This document shows, piece after piece, positions 1 to 7,371 of a stretch of DNA of 25,375 nt. The translations under genes were made by a program, and so were the position numbers. The stretch is from Castellaniella sp. UBA6218. Lineage in GTDB: Bacteria > Pseudomonadota > Gammaproteobacteria > Burkholderiales > Burkholderiaceae_B. The stretch is from positions 1 through 25,375 of the forward strand of contig DISE01000126.1 of the NCBI GenBank assembly GCA_002421865.1, in the 5' to 3' direction. The first letter of the stretch is position 1. Every line of letters begins with the position of its first letter. The notes beneath the pieces are model-generated. The model was given only the letters and a program-made list of their open reading frames with translations, made no database searches and was not told the origin of the DNA.

Positions 1-1633
1 GATGGCCATCGACGCCGACCTGAACGCCGGCCTGATCGGCGAGGACGAGGCCCGCAAGCGCCGCACCGAAGTCTCCCAGGAGGCCGAGTTCTACGGCGCC
101 ATGGACGGCGCCAGCAAGTTCGTGCGCGGCGACGCCGTGGCCGGCCTGCTGATCATGGTCATCAACATCATCGGCGGCCTGATCGTCGGCATGGCCCAGC
201 ATGGCCTGTCGGCTTCCGACGCGGGCACTGTCTACACCCTGCTCACCATCGGCGATGGTCTGGTGGCGCAGATCCCGGCGCTGGTGATCTCCACCGCGGC
301 CGGCGTGGTGGTCTCGCGCGTGGCCGACGACCGCGACGTCGGCCAGCAGATGATCGGGCAGTTGTTTTCCAATCCCAACGTGATGTTCATCACCGCCGGG
401 ATCCTGACGCTGATGGGCCTGATCCCCAACATGCCGCACGTGGCCTTCCTGCTGCTGGCGGCCATCATCGGTGGAGGTGGCTGGCTGTTGCTCCAGCGCC
501 AGCAGCGCGATCTACAGGCGGCTGCCGCCGATCCGGGTCAGGAACAGGCGGCCGCCGTGGCTGCCGCCGCCGAGGCCAGTTGGGACGACGTGGCCCCTGT
601 CGATCCGCTTGGCCTGGAAGTCGGCTACCGTCTGATTTCCCTGGTGGACCATCAGCAGAACGGTGAACTTCTGCATCGAATCCGCAGCCTGCGCAAGAAA
701 TTCGCCCAGGAAATGGGCTTTCTGCCTCCGGTCGTGCACATTCGCGACAATCTGGAAATCAAGCCCACGGACTATCGCATCCTGTTGTTCGGCGTGGAGA
801 TCGGCCGCGGCGTGGCTCAGACGGGGCAGTGGCTGGCCATCGATCCGGGGGGCGTGACGGCGCCCGTCCAGGGCACGCCGACCAAGGATCCGGCCTTCGG
901 CCTGCCCGCGTTCTGGATCGATCCGTCCCTGCGCGAACAGGCGCAGATCGCGGGTTATACCGTGGTCGATACGGCCACGGTGGTGGCCACGCACCTGAAT
1001 CATCTGATGCACCGCTATGGGTCACGCCTGCTGGGCCGCCAGGAAACCCAGCAATTGCTGGATCACATCGCCCGCGACGTGCCCAAGCTGGTCGAGGATC
1101 TGGTGCCCAAGACCATCACGCTGCCGCAACTGCAGAACCTGTTGCGCAGCCTGCTCGACGAGGACGTTCCCATCCGCGACATGCGCAGCATCCTCGAAAC
1201 CATCACCGAGCACGCCCCGCGTCTGGCCGCTCTCAATCCGGCCGGCACGGGCCCGAGCCTCGACGAACTGATGGCGCAGGTCCGGGTGGCGTTGGGACGG
1301 GCCATCGTCCAGCACTGGTTCGCGGGCGAGACGGAACTGCGCGTCATCGGCCTGGACTCCCGCCTGGAGCGTGTGCTGATGCAAGCCTTGGGCGGCAGCG
1401 GTGCTCTCGAACCGGGGCTGGCGGAAAACCTCCTGGGCGACGTCGGACGGATCGTCCAGGAACAGGAGGAGCGGGGTGACGCACCCGTGCTGGTCGTGCC
1501 GCCGGTGTTGCGAGCCTCTCTGTCGCGCTTTCTGCGCCATCATCTGCCGCACATGGCGGTGCTCTCAAGCGCCGAGATCCCTGAGGAGCGTATCATTCGG
1601 GTCACTGCGGTCGTTGGCGGGAGTCCTGCGTGA
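1..1633 (+). CDS. flhA: Flagellar export gate protein FlhA (5' end outside window)
   Basis: FlhA is the large inner-membrane subunit of the flagellar type III export gate; its cytoplasmic domain docks substrates and chaperones. The visible part starts inside the FHIPEP signature (MAIDADLNAG) and is followed by FYGAMDGASKFVRGDA, whose Asp aligns with the essential Asp208 of Salmonella FlhA, so about 165 residues are missing before base 1. Hydrophobic segments lie at visible residues about 44-65, 80-105, 129-142 and 147-164; an Ala-rich linker follows, and from about 190 to 543 comes the cytoplasmic domain. The C-terminus is complete. The stop TGA (1631-1633) overlaps the GTG start of flhF by 4 bases, indicating translational coupling. 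Family assignment is certain; only the start is unseen. Confidence 0.98.
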   Translation, partial: MAIDADLNAGLIGEDEARKRRTEVSQEAEFYGAMDGASKFVRGDAVAGLLIMVINIIGGLIVGMAQHGLSASDAGTVYTLLTIGDGLVAQIPALVISTAAGVVVSRVADDRDVGQQMIGQLFSNPNVMFITAGILTLMGLIPNMPHVAFLLLAAIIGGGGWLLLQRQQRDLQAAAADPGQEQAAAVAAAAEASWDDVAPVDPLGLEVGYRLISLVDHQQNGELLHRIRSLRKKFAQEMGFLPPVVHIRDNLEIKPTDYRILLFGVEIGRGVAQTGQWLAIDPGGVTAPVQGTPTKDPAFGLPAFWIDPSLREQAQIAGYTVVDTATVVATHLNHLMHRYGSRLLGRQETQQLLDHIARDVPKLVEDLVPKTITLPQLQNLLRSLLDEDVPIRDMRSILETITEHAPRLAALNPAGTGPSLDELMAQVRVALGRAIVQHWFAGETELRVIGLDSRLERVLMQALGGSGALEPGLAENLLGDVGRIVQEQEERGDAPVLVVPPVLRASLSRFLRHHLPHMAVLSSAEIPEERIIRVTAVVGGSPA

Positions 1634-3966
1634 ACATCAGTCGTTTCTTCGGTGCCACCAACCGCGAGGCCATGCGGCAGGTGCGCCTCGCGCTGGGCCC
1701 CGACGCGCTCATCATTTCCAACAAGCGGGTCAACGGCGGGGTGGAAATTCTCGCAACCGACCAGACGTCCCTGCCGGAAGCCGAAGCGGTCGACACGCCG
1801 GCCCGGCCGTCGTCCGCTCCCATGCCGGTCCGCTCAGCCGCCCCCCGACCCTCCGCGCCTCATGCCGAAGCGGGGCGCGCACCCCCGGGCTCGGACTTGA
1901 TGGGCGCCATCGACGAGCTCAAGGGATCCCTGGAAACCCGGATCGACGAGCTGCTGTGGGGCAGCCAATTGCGCCGTTCCCCGCAGGCAGTCATGCTGTT
2001 CCAGAGTCTGCTGCGTTTCGGTTTCAGTACGGCGCTGCTGCGCGCGATGCTCAAACACATGCCTGAACAGGCGGCCACCCGGTCGGCGCTTCAATGGGCG
2101 CGTAATGAACTGGTTCGCCATCTTCCCGTGCTCGCATCCGAGGATGCCCTCTGGCAACCCGGGCTGGCGCTTGCCCTCGTCGGTCCGACCGGCGTGGGAA
2201 AGACCACCACGGTGGCCAAGCTCGCCGCCCGCTGCGTGCGCCGCGCAGGGCCGGGCAGCCTGGTTCTGGTGACGACCGACACCTACCGGATCGGCGCGCA
2301 CGAACAGCTCAAGATCTACGGTCAGATGCTGCGCGTGCCTGTGCATGTTGTCCAGGATGTCCACGAGATGCGCCGCGTCATGCAGACTGTGCGGCCCGAT
2401 CAGACCCTGTTGATCGATAATGTCGGCATCAGCCAGCGCGACCGCTACATCCACGAACAGGCCGCCCTGCTGGCGGGCGCCGGCCGGCAGGTCGAACGCC
2501 TGCTGGTGCTCAATGCCGTCAGCCACGGCGACACGCTGGACGAGGTCGCCCGGTCCTATGCCGGCGATGGCGGCACCCCGTTGCGCGGCTGCATCGTGTC
2601 CAAGATCGACGAGGCTTCGCGTCTGGGCGCTGCGCTGGACACCGCGATCCGCTACAAGCTGCCGATCCACTACGTTTCCAACGGACAGAAGGTTCCGGAG
2701 AACCTGCTGTTCCTGTCGGCCGCGGATCTCGTGGACCGGGCGCTGGCGCCGGCCCAGGCCAACCGCACCTTGTATGCGCCCTCCGAGGCCGATCTGGCCG
2801 CTCTGTTATCCATGACGCAGCCTGCCGACAGCCCGGACGCCGCCGCCGAAAGGCGCCGCCAGCAGATTCTGCTGCCGCAGTTGCTGACCGGTTCGGCACG
2901 GGGCGATGCGCTGGGCATGGACCAATTGCGCTCCGCGGTGGCGCTGCAGGACGAGGACCCGGTGTTGTCCGAGGCCTACGATCTGTGGCGCAGCCGGGCG
3001 GCGGGCGATCTGCCCCCAGCCGCCGAGGCCATCGAGCATCTGCGCCGGGTTGCCCACGGTGGCCTGGACGAAACCAGACAGGCATTGGTCGTGCATGCGC
3101 GCCAGTCCCTGGACTGGCAGGGCCGGCGCGGGGCCTGGTTGGGGGCCGCCTGGTTCGACGGGCAGGGACGGCCGCTGGCTGTCGCCACCCAGCAGGCGGG
3201 TCTGGCGGATGGCTGGCATACGCCCCAGGGCGCCAGGCTGACGGCCCCTTCGGCGGCCGATGCGTTGCTGGGACAAATCGAAGTCGAAACCGAGGATGCC
3301 CCCACCGCGGTCCTGCACGTGTTCGATGGCGGCAGCCAGACCCTGCTGCGCGCCCTGAGCGCGAGCGGACGCCACTGGCTGGCCGCCTGCAGTCCCCGCG
3401 CCCGGATCTTTCTGGACGACGAGCCTTGCGTCCTGTCGGCCGCCGTGCAGTCGCTGATGTTTCAGCCGTTGGACGCGCAGGCATTCTGGCCTTTGCTCTC
3501 GGCGGCCGGTCTGGAGGATGCCAAGCCGGCCTGGTGGGCGGCTTCGGGACGGGCGGAACTGCGCACTCGCGGCGAGCCCGCGCTGCCGGTGAGGATCTTC
3601 AGTGTGCGGGCGGTGGATTCCCGGGACGGCCGTTTGCTGAGGGCCTGGTATGCCGTGGCCGGCATGGCGGTGGAGCCCGATCTGGCGCGTATCGCCCGTG
3701 CGCTGATGCTGCGTCAGGAATGTCATGCGGCCTGGCGTCAAGCCTCACCGTTGCTGGCCGACGCCGGGCGTGAACCTCTGGTCGACCGGGCGGTGTTCGC
3801 CGCCCAGATGGGGCTGGCGGCCTGGCGTCTGGCCCAGGATCCCGCCCTGGCTCCGGCGGCCCGGGTCGCGGCTCGCATGCTGGGCACCGCCGACCGGCTC
3901 GCGTCGCGGCAATCCCATGCGGGGCTGCTCAAGCTGTACGCGTTGAAGGAATTACTGGCTGATTAG
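1630..3966 (+). CDS. flhF: Flagellar SRP-type GTPase FlhF with long C-terminal extension
   Basis: FlhF is a signal-recognition-particle-family GTPase that affects flagellar placement and number and early assembly at the membrane. The 778-residue product starts with GTG overlapping the flhA stop. Residues 1-45 are the B-type N-terminus (MNISRFFGATNREAMRQV); a Pro/Ala linker runs to about 90; the N domain covers about 95-175; the G domain runs from about 180 to 380. P-loop GPTGVGKTTT is at 185-194 and DTYRIGAHEQL at 217-227. The G3 site reads DNVG (263-266) where the family usually has DTxG, and G4 reads SKID (324-327) for the usual TKxD. NGQKVPENL (351-359) closes the G domain. From about 395 to 778 there is a region matching no domain I recognise, nearly doubling the usual length of 400-500. 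No flhG/fleN gene follows: the next gene is flgN on the other strand. Confidence 0.95.
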   Translation: MNISRFFGATNREAMRQVRLALGPDALIISNKRVNGGVEILATDQTSLPEAEAVDTPARPSSAPMPVRSAAPRPSAPHAEAGRAPPGSDLMGAIDELKGSLETRIDELLWGSQLRRSPQAVMLFQSLLRFGFSTALLRAMLKHMPEQAATRSALQWARNELVRHLPVLASEDALWQPGLALALVGPTGVGKTTTVAKLAARCVRRAGPGSLVLVTTDTYRIGAHEQLKIYGQMLRVPVHVVQDVHEMRRVMQTVRPDQTLLIDNVGISQRDRYIHEQAALLAGAGRQVERLLVLNAVSHGDTLDEVARSYAGDGGTPLRGCIVSKIDEASRLGAALDTAIRYKLPIHYVSNGQKVPENLLFLSAADLVDRALAPAQANRTLYAPSEADLAALLSMTQPADSPDAAAERRRQQILLPQLLTGSARGDALGMDQLRSAVALQDEDPVLSEAYDLWRSRAAGDLPPAAEAIEHLRRVAHGGLDETRQALVVHARQSLDWQGRRGAWLGAAWFDGQGRPLAVATQQAGLADGWHTPQGARLTAPSAADALLGQIEVETEDAPTAVLHVFDGGSQTLLRALSASGRHWLAACSPRARIFLDDEPCVLSAAVQSLMFQPLDAQAFWPLLSAAGLEDAKPAWWAASGRAELRTRGEPALPVRIFSVRAVDSRDGRLLRAWYAVAGMAVEPDLARIARALMLRQECHAAWRQASPLLADAGREPLVDRAVFAAQMGLAAWRLAQDPALAPAARVAARMLGTADRLASRQSHAGLLKLYALKELLAD

Positions 3967-3997
3967 GGGCAGGGCGCTCGCGCCGATGCCCGGGTTT
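3967..3997. terminator. Hairpin between convergent flhF and flgN
   Basis: Directly after the flhF stop, GGGCA (3967-3971) pairs with TGCCC (3987-3991), and GGCGC (3973-3977) pairs with GCGCC (3980-3984) inside it with small internal mismatches. GGGTTT follows on the plus strand. The position between two convergent genes (gap 3967-4043) suits a terminator, possibly serving both directions. The T-run is only three bases, so Rho-independent function is uncertain. Confidence 0.5.
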
Positions 3998-4043
3998 CGC
4001 CAATGACCTGCCGCGCATGAGGCTCGTGGCGGGCATGCATGGC

Positions 4044-4487
4044 TCATGGTTGGCGGCGGGGCAGGCGGCCTCGGGCGTCGTACAGATCCTGGTTGACCAG
4101 GGAATGCAGGGTGTCCAGCGCGCGCTGATTGTGTTCCATGAAGATGCGCAGAACCTGGCCATTGTCCTGGTTCAGCCGGCCGGCACGGTCGGCGCGCTCG
4201 AACAGCGCGTCGAAGGTCGCGCGCAATTCCGGGTAGACGGCGCAGACCGCGTCGATGCCGGCGGTATCGTCGCTCTGGTCCAGTTCGTTCAGGATGCGCA
4301 CGCGATCCTGGTCCAGTTGCGCCAGTCGTTGAGCATAGTCGTTCTTGCGTTGGGTCAGTTCGGCCAGCGCAAGATTGGAGGGGTCGTCCAGCAGGGCGGC
4401 GGACTCGGCTTCCAGTGCCTGGATGAATTCATCCAGCAGGTCCGACTGGGCCTGAACGCAGCGCAACAGTTTGTCGCCTGGGTTCAT
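4044..4487 (-). CDS. flgN: Flagellar export chaperone FlgN
   Basis: FlgN is the cytosolic chaperone of the hook-filament junction proteins FlgK and FlgL, delivering them to FlhA. The 147-residue product is acidic and predicted almost wholly helical, with heptad-like patterns (LLDEFIQALEAESAALL; LAQLDQDRVRILNEL), and has the usual length for the family. Its ATG overlaps the flgM stop by four bases (ATGA), so it is translationally coupled to flgM. This matches the common flgA-flgM-flgN or flgM-flgN order. The identification rests on length, helical character and position, since FlgN sequences are poorly conserved. Its clients FlgK and FlgL are encoded at 13118-16073, and both operons carry FliA-type promoters, so chaperone and clients should be made together (inference). 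Confidence 0.9.
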   Translation of the reverse strand: MNPGDKLLRCVQAQSDLLDEFIQALEAESAALLDDPSNLALAELTQRKNDYAQRLAQLDQDRVRILNELDQSDDTAGIDAVCAVYPELRATFDALFERADRAGRLNQDNGQVLRIFMEHNQRALDTLHSLVNQDLYDARGRLPRRQP

Positions 4488-4771
4488 TTCAGCAGATCAC
4501 GCACGCTGGCCAGCAGGCCGTCGGCGATCTTGCCGGGATCGATCCTCAGTTCGCCCGAGGCCAGCGCATCGCGGATCTGCTGAACACGTTCGGTCTGAAC
4601 GTCTGCGCCGCCGTCGTTCAAGGCTGCCAGATGGCGGGCGGCGGGGCTGAGATCCACCGCCGTGCGGCTGCTGACGGCCGAGCCGGACGCGGCGTGGGGG
4701 GCCGTGTCGCCGCGCGTTCCCCCGGCCACCCCGTTCAGCAGGGGATTGGACGAAGTGGAGTTGATTTTCAA
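4484..4771 (-). CDS. flgM: Anti-sigma-28 factor FlgM (TTG start)
   Basis: FlgM binds and holds FliA (sigma-28) until the hook-basal body is finished and FlgM is exported. The 95-residue protein has the family layout: a flexible N-terminus (MKINSTSSNPL) used for export, an Ala/Ser-rich middle, SAVSSRTAVDLSPAARHLAAL, and the C-terminal sigma-binding helices (RVQQIRDALASGELRIDPGKI). The start codon is TTG at 4771-4769; it is preceded on the minus strand by GGAGACGAGCC, giving a reasonable ribosome site, and the MKIN start matches the family, so no other start fits. A FliA-type promoter lies at 4817-4843. The gene is followed by flgN with a 4-base overlap. Confidence 0.95.
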   Translation of the reverse strand: MKINSTSSNPLLNGVAGGTRGDTAPHAASGSAVSSRTAVDLSPAARHLAALNDGGADVQTERVQQIRDALASGELRIDPGKIADGLLASVRDLLK

Positions 4772-4816
4772 GGCTCGTCTCCGGATTGGGTGGGATGGAT
4801 CATTGGTGCATCCCTC

Positions 4817-4843
4817 GTAACGGCGGCCCGGGCGGATTCTTTA
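4817..4843 (-). promoter_or_regulatory. FliA (sigma-28) type promoter for flgM-flgN
   Basis: Read on the minus strand, TAAAGAAT (4843-4836) is followed after exactly 11 bases by GCCGTTAC (4824-4817). The enteric FliA consensus is TAAAGTTT-N11-GCCGATAA, so spacing is exact and the core TAAA and GCCG are intact. The -10 ends 45 bases before the flgM TTG start, leaving a leader of about 40 bases. The same architecture and a near-identical -10 stand before flgK at 13028-13054. This would let flgM be transcribed by the sigma factor it inhibits, the known late-gene feedback loop. Confidence 0.8.
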
Positions 4844-4854
4844 GGGCCCGGTCC

Positions 4855-5553
4855 TCACATCATAACCTGGACTGTATGGGCGTCGATCACCGTCCCGGTG
4901 ATGATCTGTCCTCCAGGCGTGCGGATCTGGATCTGGGCGCCCGGGGCGCCGGACTCCAGGGCCTGGCCTTCACCGGTGGCGACGAAGCCGACACCGCGTG
5001 CGACGGTGCGGACCTGCTGGCCGCGTTCGATGGTGTTGGGGTCGCGCAGCGCGCCGGATTCGATCGCGCTGCCGGCACGGATGCGGCGTGTGGCGATCCA
5101 GCCGACGATGTGGGCGGGGTCGCCGATCAGCCGACGGTTGCGCAGCAGGTCGCCTTCCCGGGTGTCCAGATCATCCAGCCTCAGGATCTCGTCACGCCGG
5201 ATCAGGCGGTTGGCCACGAAGTAAGTGCCCAGGATCTGGACGCTGGCCTGGACATAGAGGGTCCAGGGTTGTGGCGCCAGGCAGCGCACCCCCACGGGCG
5301 TGCGCGGCTGCAGGCCCGATCCGGCCAGGAAGGCTTCCATCCGCTCACAGGCGGGCTGGTTCACGATGCGGGGGGTGTCCACATGGATGACGGCCCGGCC
5401 TGGCCAGGATGCCGCCCGGTCCTTCAGCAGCGCTTCGGCCTGGGCGACGACGGCGGCGGGGTCCTGCGGGGCGGGGCGGTTCGCCTGGGCGCGTCCCTGG
5501 CCCGGCAGGGTGGCGGCCAATAGCAGGAAAGACAGAAATCGAAATGCGCGCAT
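4855..5553 (-). CDS. flgA: Flagellar P-ring assembly chaperone FlgA
   Basis: FlgA is a periplasmic chaperone needed for polymerising FlgI into the P ring. The 232-residue product starts with a Sec signal peptide (MRAFRFLSFLLLAATLPGQG, likely cleaved after AQA at 22-24). Its C-terminal half carries the SAF/FlgA domain: the segments VANRLIRRDEILRLDDLDT and VGWIATRRIRAGSAIESGAL and the terminal IQIRTPGGQIITGTV are typical. The gene diverges from flgB across 207 bases. I see no clear Shine-Dalgarno before its ATG (the preceding bases read CCTACAATAAGCGC), which is odd, but no alternative start keeps the signal peptide. Downstream, flgM has its own promoter, though read-through from flgA is possible. 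Confidence 0.95.
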   Translation of the reverse strand: MRAFRFLSFLLLAATLPGQGRAQANRPAPQDPAAVVAQAEALLKDRAASWPGRAVIHVDTPRIVNQPACERMEAFLAGSGLQPRTPVGVRCLAPQPWTLYVQASVQILGTYFVANRLIRRDEILRLDDLDTREGDLLRNRRLIGDPAHIVGWIATRRIRAGSAIESGALRDPNTIERGQQVRTVARGVGFVATGEGQALESGAPGAQIQIRTPGGQIITGTVIDAHTVQVMM

Positions 5554-5760
5554 GCGCTTATTGTAGGTGAAGCCGGTGGCCGACGGCCGCCCGGGAGGCG
5601 GGCCGCATCGGACGAATAGGGCTTCAATCCCCGCTTTGTTTTGGCGTTTATCCCCCTCTTGGGGACCGTACTATGGCGGTGTGCGAAAAGCCGCGAATGG
5701 TCGGGGGATCATTTGGTGCACGGTGGCGCGCACTCCGCTCATCCGTTTCAGTGTAAAGTC
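5554..5760. promoter_or_regulatory. Divergent flgA/flgB intergenic region
   Basis: These 207 bases separate the divergent flgA and flgB starts and must hold the early-flagellar control sites for both. On the flgA side there is an imperfect G+C-rich hairpin: CGGCCGCC (5584-5591) faces GGCGGGCCG (5597-5605) with one bulged base. A short TCCCC-CTCTT-GGGGA inverted repeat is at about 5650-5664. The stretch 5610-5660 is less G+C-rich than its surroundings and may bind the class II activator. I could not recognise a convincing sigma-70, sigma-54 or sigma-28 promoter, nor an unambiguous FlhDC box, so this entry marks location rather than a mapped element. Confidence 0.4.
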
Positions 5761-6174
5761 ATGATCGATCGTATCGGCAAGGACTTCGAGTTCTACCAGA
5801 AAGCGCTGGCGCTGCGCCAGCAGCGGCAGGAAATCCTGGCGTCCAACATCGCCAATGCCGACACGCCCAATTACAAGGCGCGCGACATCGATTTCAATGC
5901 CACTTTGCGCGAGGCCATGGGCGAGGGCGGTCTGCCGCGCCTGCCGGACACGTCCCTCACCTTGACTTCGGCCCGTCACATTCCGGCCAGCGCCCATACC
6001 AGCGGTCCCGCCCAGGAACTGTATCGCGTGCCGACTCAGCCCAGCCTGGATGGCAATACGGTCGAAATGGACGCTGAACGCACGCAATTCGCGGACAACA
6101 CCATGCGCTACCAGACGGACCTTCAGGTTCTGAACGGGCGCATCAAATCCCTGCTGGCCGTGATCCAGCAATAA
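5761..6174 (+). CDS. flgB: Flagellar basal-body rod protein FlgB
   Basis: FlgB is a proximal rod subunit next to the MS ring. The 137-residue product begins MIDRIGKDFEFYQKALALR and carries the N-terminal rod motif SNIANADTPNYKARDIDF (about residues 28-45), ending in the C-terminal helix typical of axial proteins (MRYQTDLQVLNGRIKSLLAVI). The reading frame stays open upstream to 5641, but the family length (about 135) and the conserved N-terminal helix fix the start at the ATG at 5761. The ribosome site there is weak. It is the first gene of flgBCDEFGHIJ, with flgC 23 bases downstream. Confidence 0.96.
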   Translation: MIDRIGKDFEFYQKALALRQQRQEILASNIANADTPNYKARDIDFNATLREAMGEGGLPRLPDTSLTLTSARHIPASAHTSGPAQELYRVPTQPSLDGNTVEMDAERTQFADNTMRYQTDLQVLNGRIKSLLAVIQQ

Positions 6175-6197
6175 CCGGCCGCGCCACGGAAACCGCC

Positions 6198-6605
6198 ATG
6201 TCCACCTTCAGCATCTTCCAGATCGCCGGTTCCGCGCTGTCGGCCCAGTCCCAGCGCATGAACGTGTCGGCCAGCAACATTGCCAATGCCGAAAGCGCCG
6301 TCGGCCCCGACGGCCAACCCTACAAAGCGCGTCAGGTCGTGTTCCAGATGACGCCTTCGGCCCGTTCCGAGGCCGTCGGCGGCGTACGGGTCGCCTCGGT
6401 CCTCGAGAGCAACGCGCCTGCGCGCATCCAGTACGATCCCGGCAATCCCCTGGCGGACGCCAAGGGCTATGTCACTCTGCCCAATGTCGATGTCGTCGCC
6501 GAGACCGTCAACATGATTTCCGCGTCGCGGTCCTACCAGGCCAACGTGGAAGTCATCAACACGGCCAAGTCGCTGATGGCCAAGACCCTCACTCTGGGTC
6601 AATAA
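6198..6605 (+). CDS. flgC: Flagellar basal-body rod protein FlgC
   Basis: FlgC is a proximal rod subunit. The 135-residue product has the family length, the N-terminal motif MNVSASNIANAESA with the FlgC-specific insertion GPDGQPYKARQVVF, and the C-terminal NMISASRSYQANVEVINTAK segment shared by rod and hook proteins. The ATG at 6198 follows a weak ACGGA ribosome site. It lies between flgB and flgD in the usual order. Nothing unusual is seen. Confidence 0.97.
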   Translation: MSTFSIFQIAGSALSAQSQRMNVSASNIANAESAVGPDGQPYKARQVVFQMTPSARSEAVGGVRVASVLESNAPARIQYDPGNPLADAKGYVTLPNVDVVAETVNMISASRSYQANVEVINTAKSLMAKTLTLGQ

Positions 6606-6616
6606 GGAGTCCCGCC

Positions 6617-7303
6617 ATGTCCACCGTGAATGACGTCTACGGTTCTAACGCCGCCTCCGCGCTGGCCAATGCCCAGACCAAGAACCTGATGGGCGACACC
6701 CAGGACCGTTTCCTGACCCTGCTGGTCACGCAGCTGCAGAACCAGGATCCCCTGAATCCCATGGACAACGCCCAGGTCACTTCGCAGATCGCGCAGCTGT
6801 CCATGGTCAATGGCATCCAGGGCCTGAACAATACCCTGCTGGCCTTGTCGGGCCAGATGGACATGTCCCAGTCCCTCCAGGCCGCAGGCCTGATCGGCAA
6901 GGACGTCCTGTACCCGGGCGAGAAAATCTCCCTGGGCACCGATCCGGAATCGGGCGTCAAGGCGGCCACGCCCTTCGGCATCGATCTGATGTCCGGCGCG
7001 GCCAAAACCACGGTCTCGATCCTGGATTCGGCCGGCAAGGCTGTGCGCAAAATCGAACTCGACGCCAAGGGCGCCGGCGTCTATCCCATGAGCTGGGATG
7101 GTCTGGACGACGCCGGCGCGGCCGTGCCGGACGGGGCCTATACCGTGCAGGTGGCGGCTTCCGACGCCAACGGCCAGCCGGTCTCCTCCGGGGCGCTCAC
7201 CTCGGGTCACATCAACAGCATCGCCTATACCTCGGAAGGCCTGAAGCTGAACCTGGCCCTCGGGCAGAAGATTTCCCTGCTGGACATCCGGCAGGTCATG
7301 TAA
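6617..7303 (+). CDS. flgD: Flagellar hook cap / hook assembly protein FlgD
   Basis: FlgD forms the scaffold cap on which FlgE polymerises and is discarded when FlgK arrives. The 228-residue product has the conserved N-terminal region DTQDRFLTLLVTQLQNQDPL and NPMDNAQVTSQIAQLSMVNG (about residues 26-65), followed by the beta-rich FlgD Ig-like/Tudor part (AGVYPMSWDGLDDAGAAVPD) with the typical PDGAYTVQV turn. A strong ribosome site AAGGAG precedes the ATG at 6617. The 68-base gap to flgE holds a hairpin. Confidence 0.97.
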   Translation: MSTVNDVYGSNAASALANAQTKNLMGDTQDRFLTLLVTQLQNQDPLNPMDNAQVTSQIAQLSMVNGIQGLNNTLLALSGQMDMSQSLQAAGLIGKDVLYPGEKISLGTDPESGVKAATPFGIDLMSGAAKTTVSILDSAGKAVRKIELDAKGAGVYPMSWDGLDDAGAAVPDGAYTVQVAASDANGQPVSSGALTSGHINSIAYTSEGLKLNLALGQKISLLDIRQVM

Positions 7304-7308
7304 TTCAA

Positions 7309-7333
7309 GGCGGGCGCTTGGCGCGCCGCTTTT
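7309..7333 (+). terminator. Weak terminator-like hairpin between flgD and flgE
   Basis: GCGGGCGC (7310-7317) can pair with GCGCGCCGC (7321-7329) with one bulge over a three-base loop TTG, followed directly by TTTT (7330-7333). This resembles a weak intrinsic terminator or an RNA 3'-end stabiliser inside the operon. Function is not shown; flgE downstream has a good ribosome site (AGAGG), and I see no promoter in the rest of the gap. Confidence 0.35.
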
Positions 7334-7371
7334 CCACGAATCAACGCATCACGCACTGAAAGAGGTCACTC

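Noticed and set aside
5723..5742. GG-N10-GC (TGGCGCG-N4-CCGCT) before flgB as a sigma-54 promoter
   Set aside because: Only the minimal GG/GC pair matches, which is frequent by chance in such G+C-rich DNA; the TTGC part is absent.
5641..5760. Upstream extension of flgB by 40 residues
   Set aside because: It would begin with TTG in the intergenic control region and exceed the conserved FlgB length.
5754..5780. TAAAGT just before flgB as a FliA -35
   Set aside because: The -10 at the right spacing reads ATCGGCAA rather than GCCGATAA and lies inside the flgB coding region.
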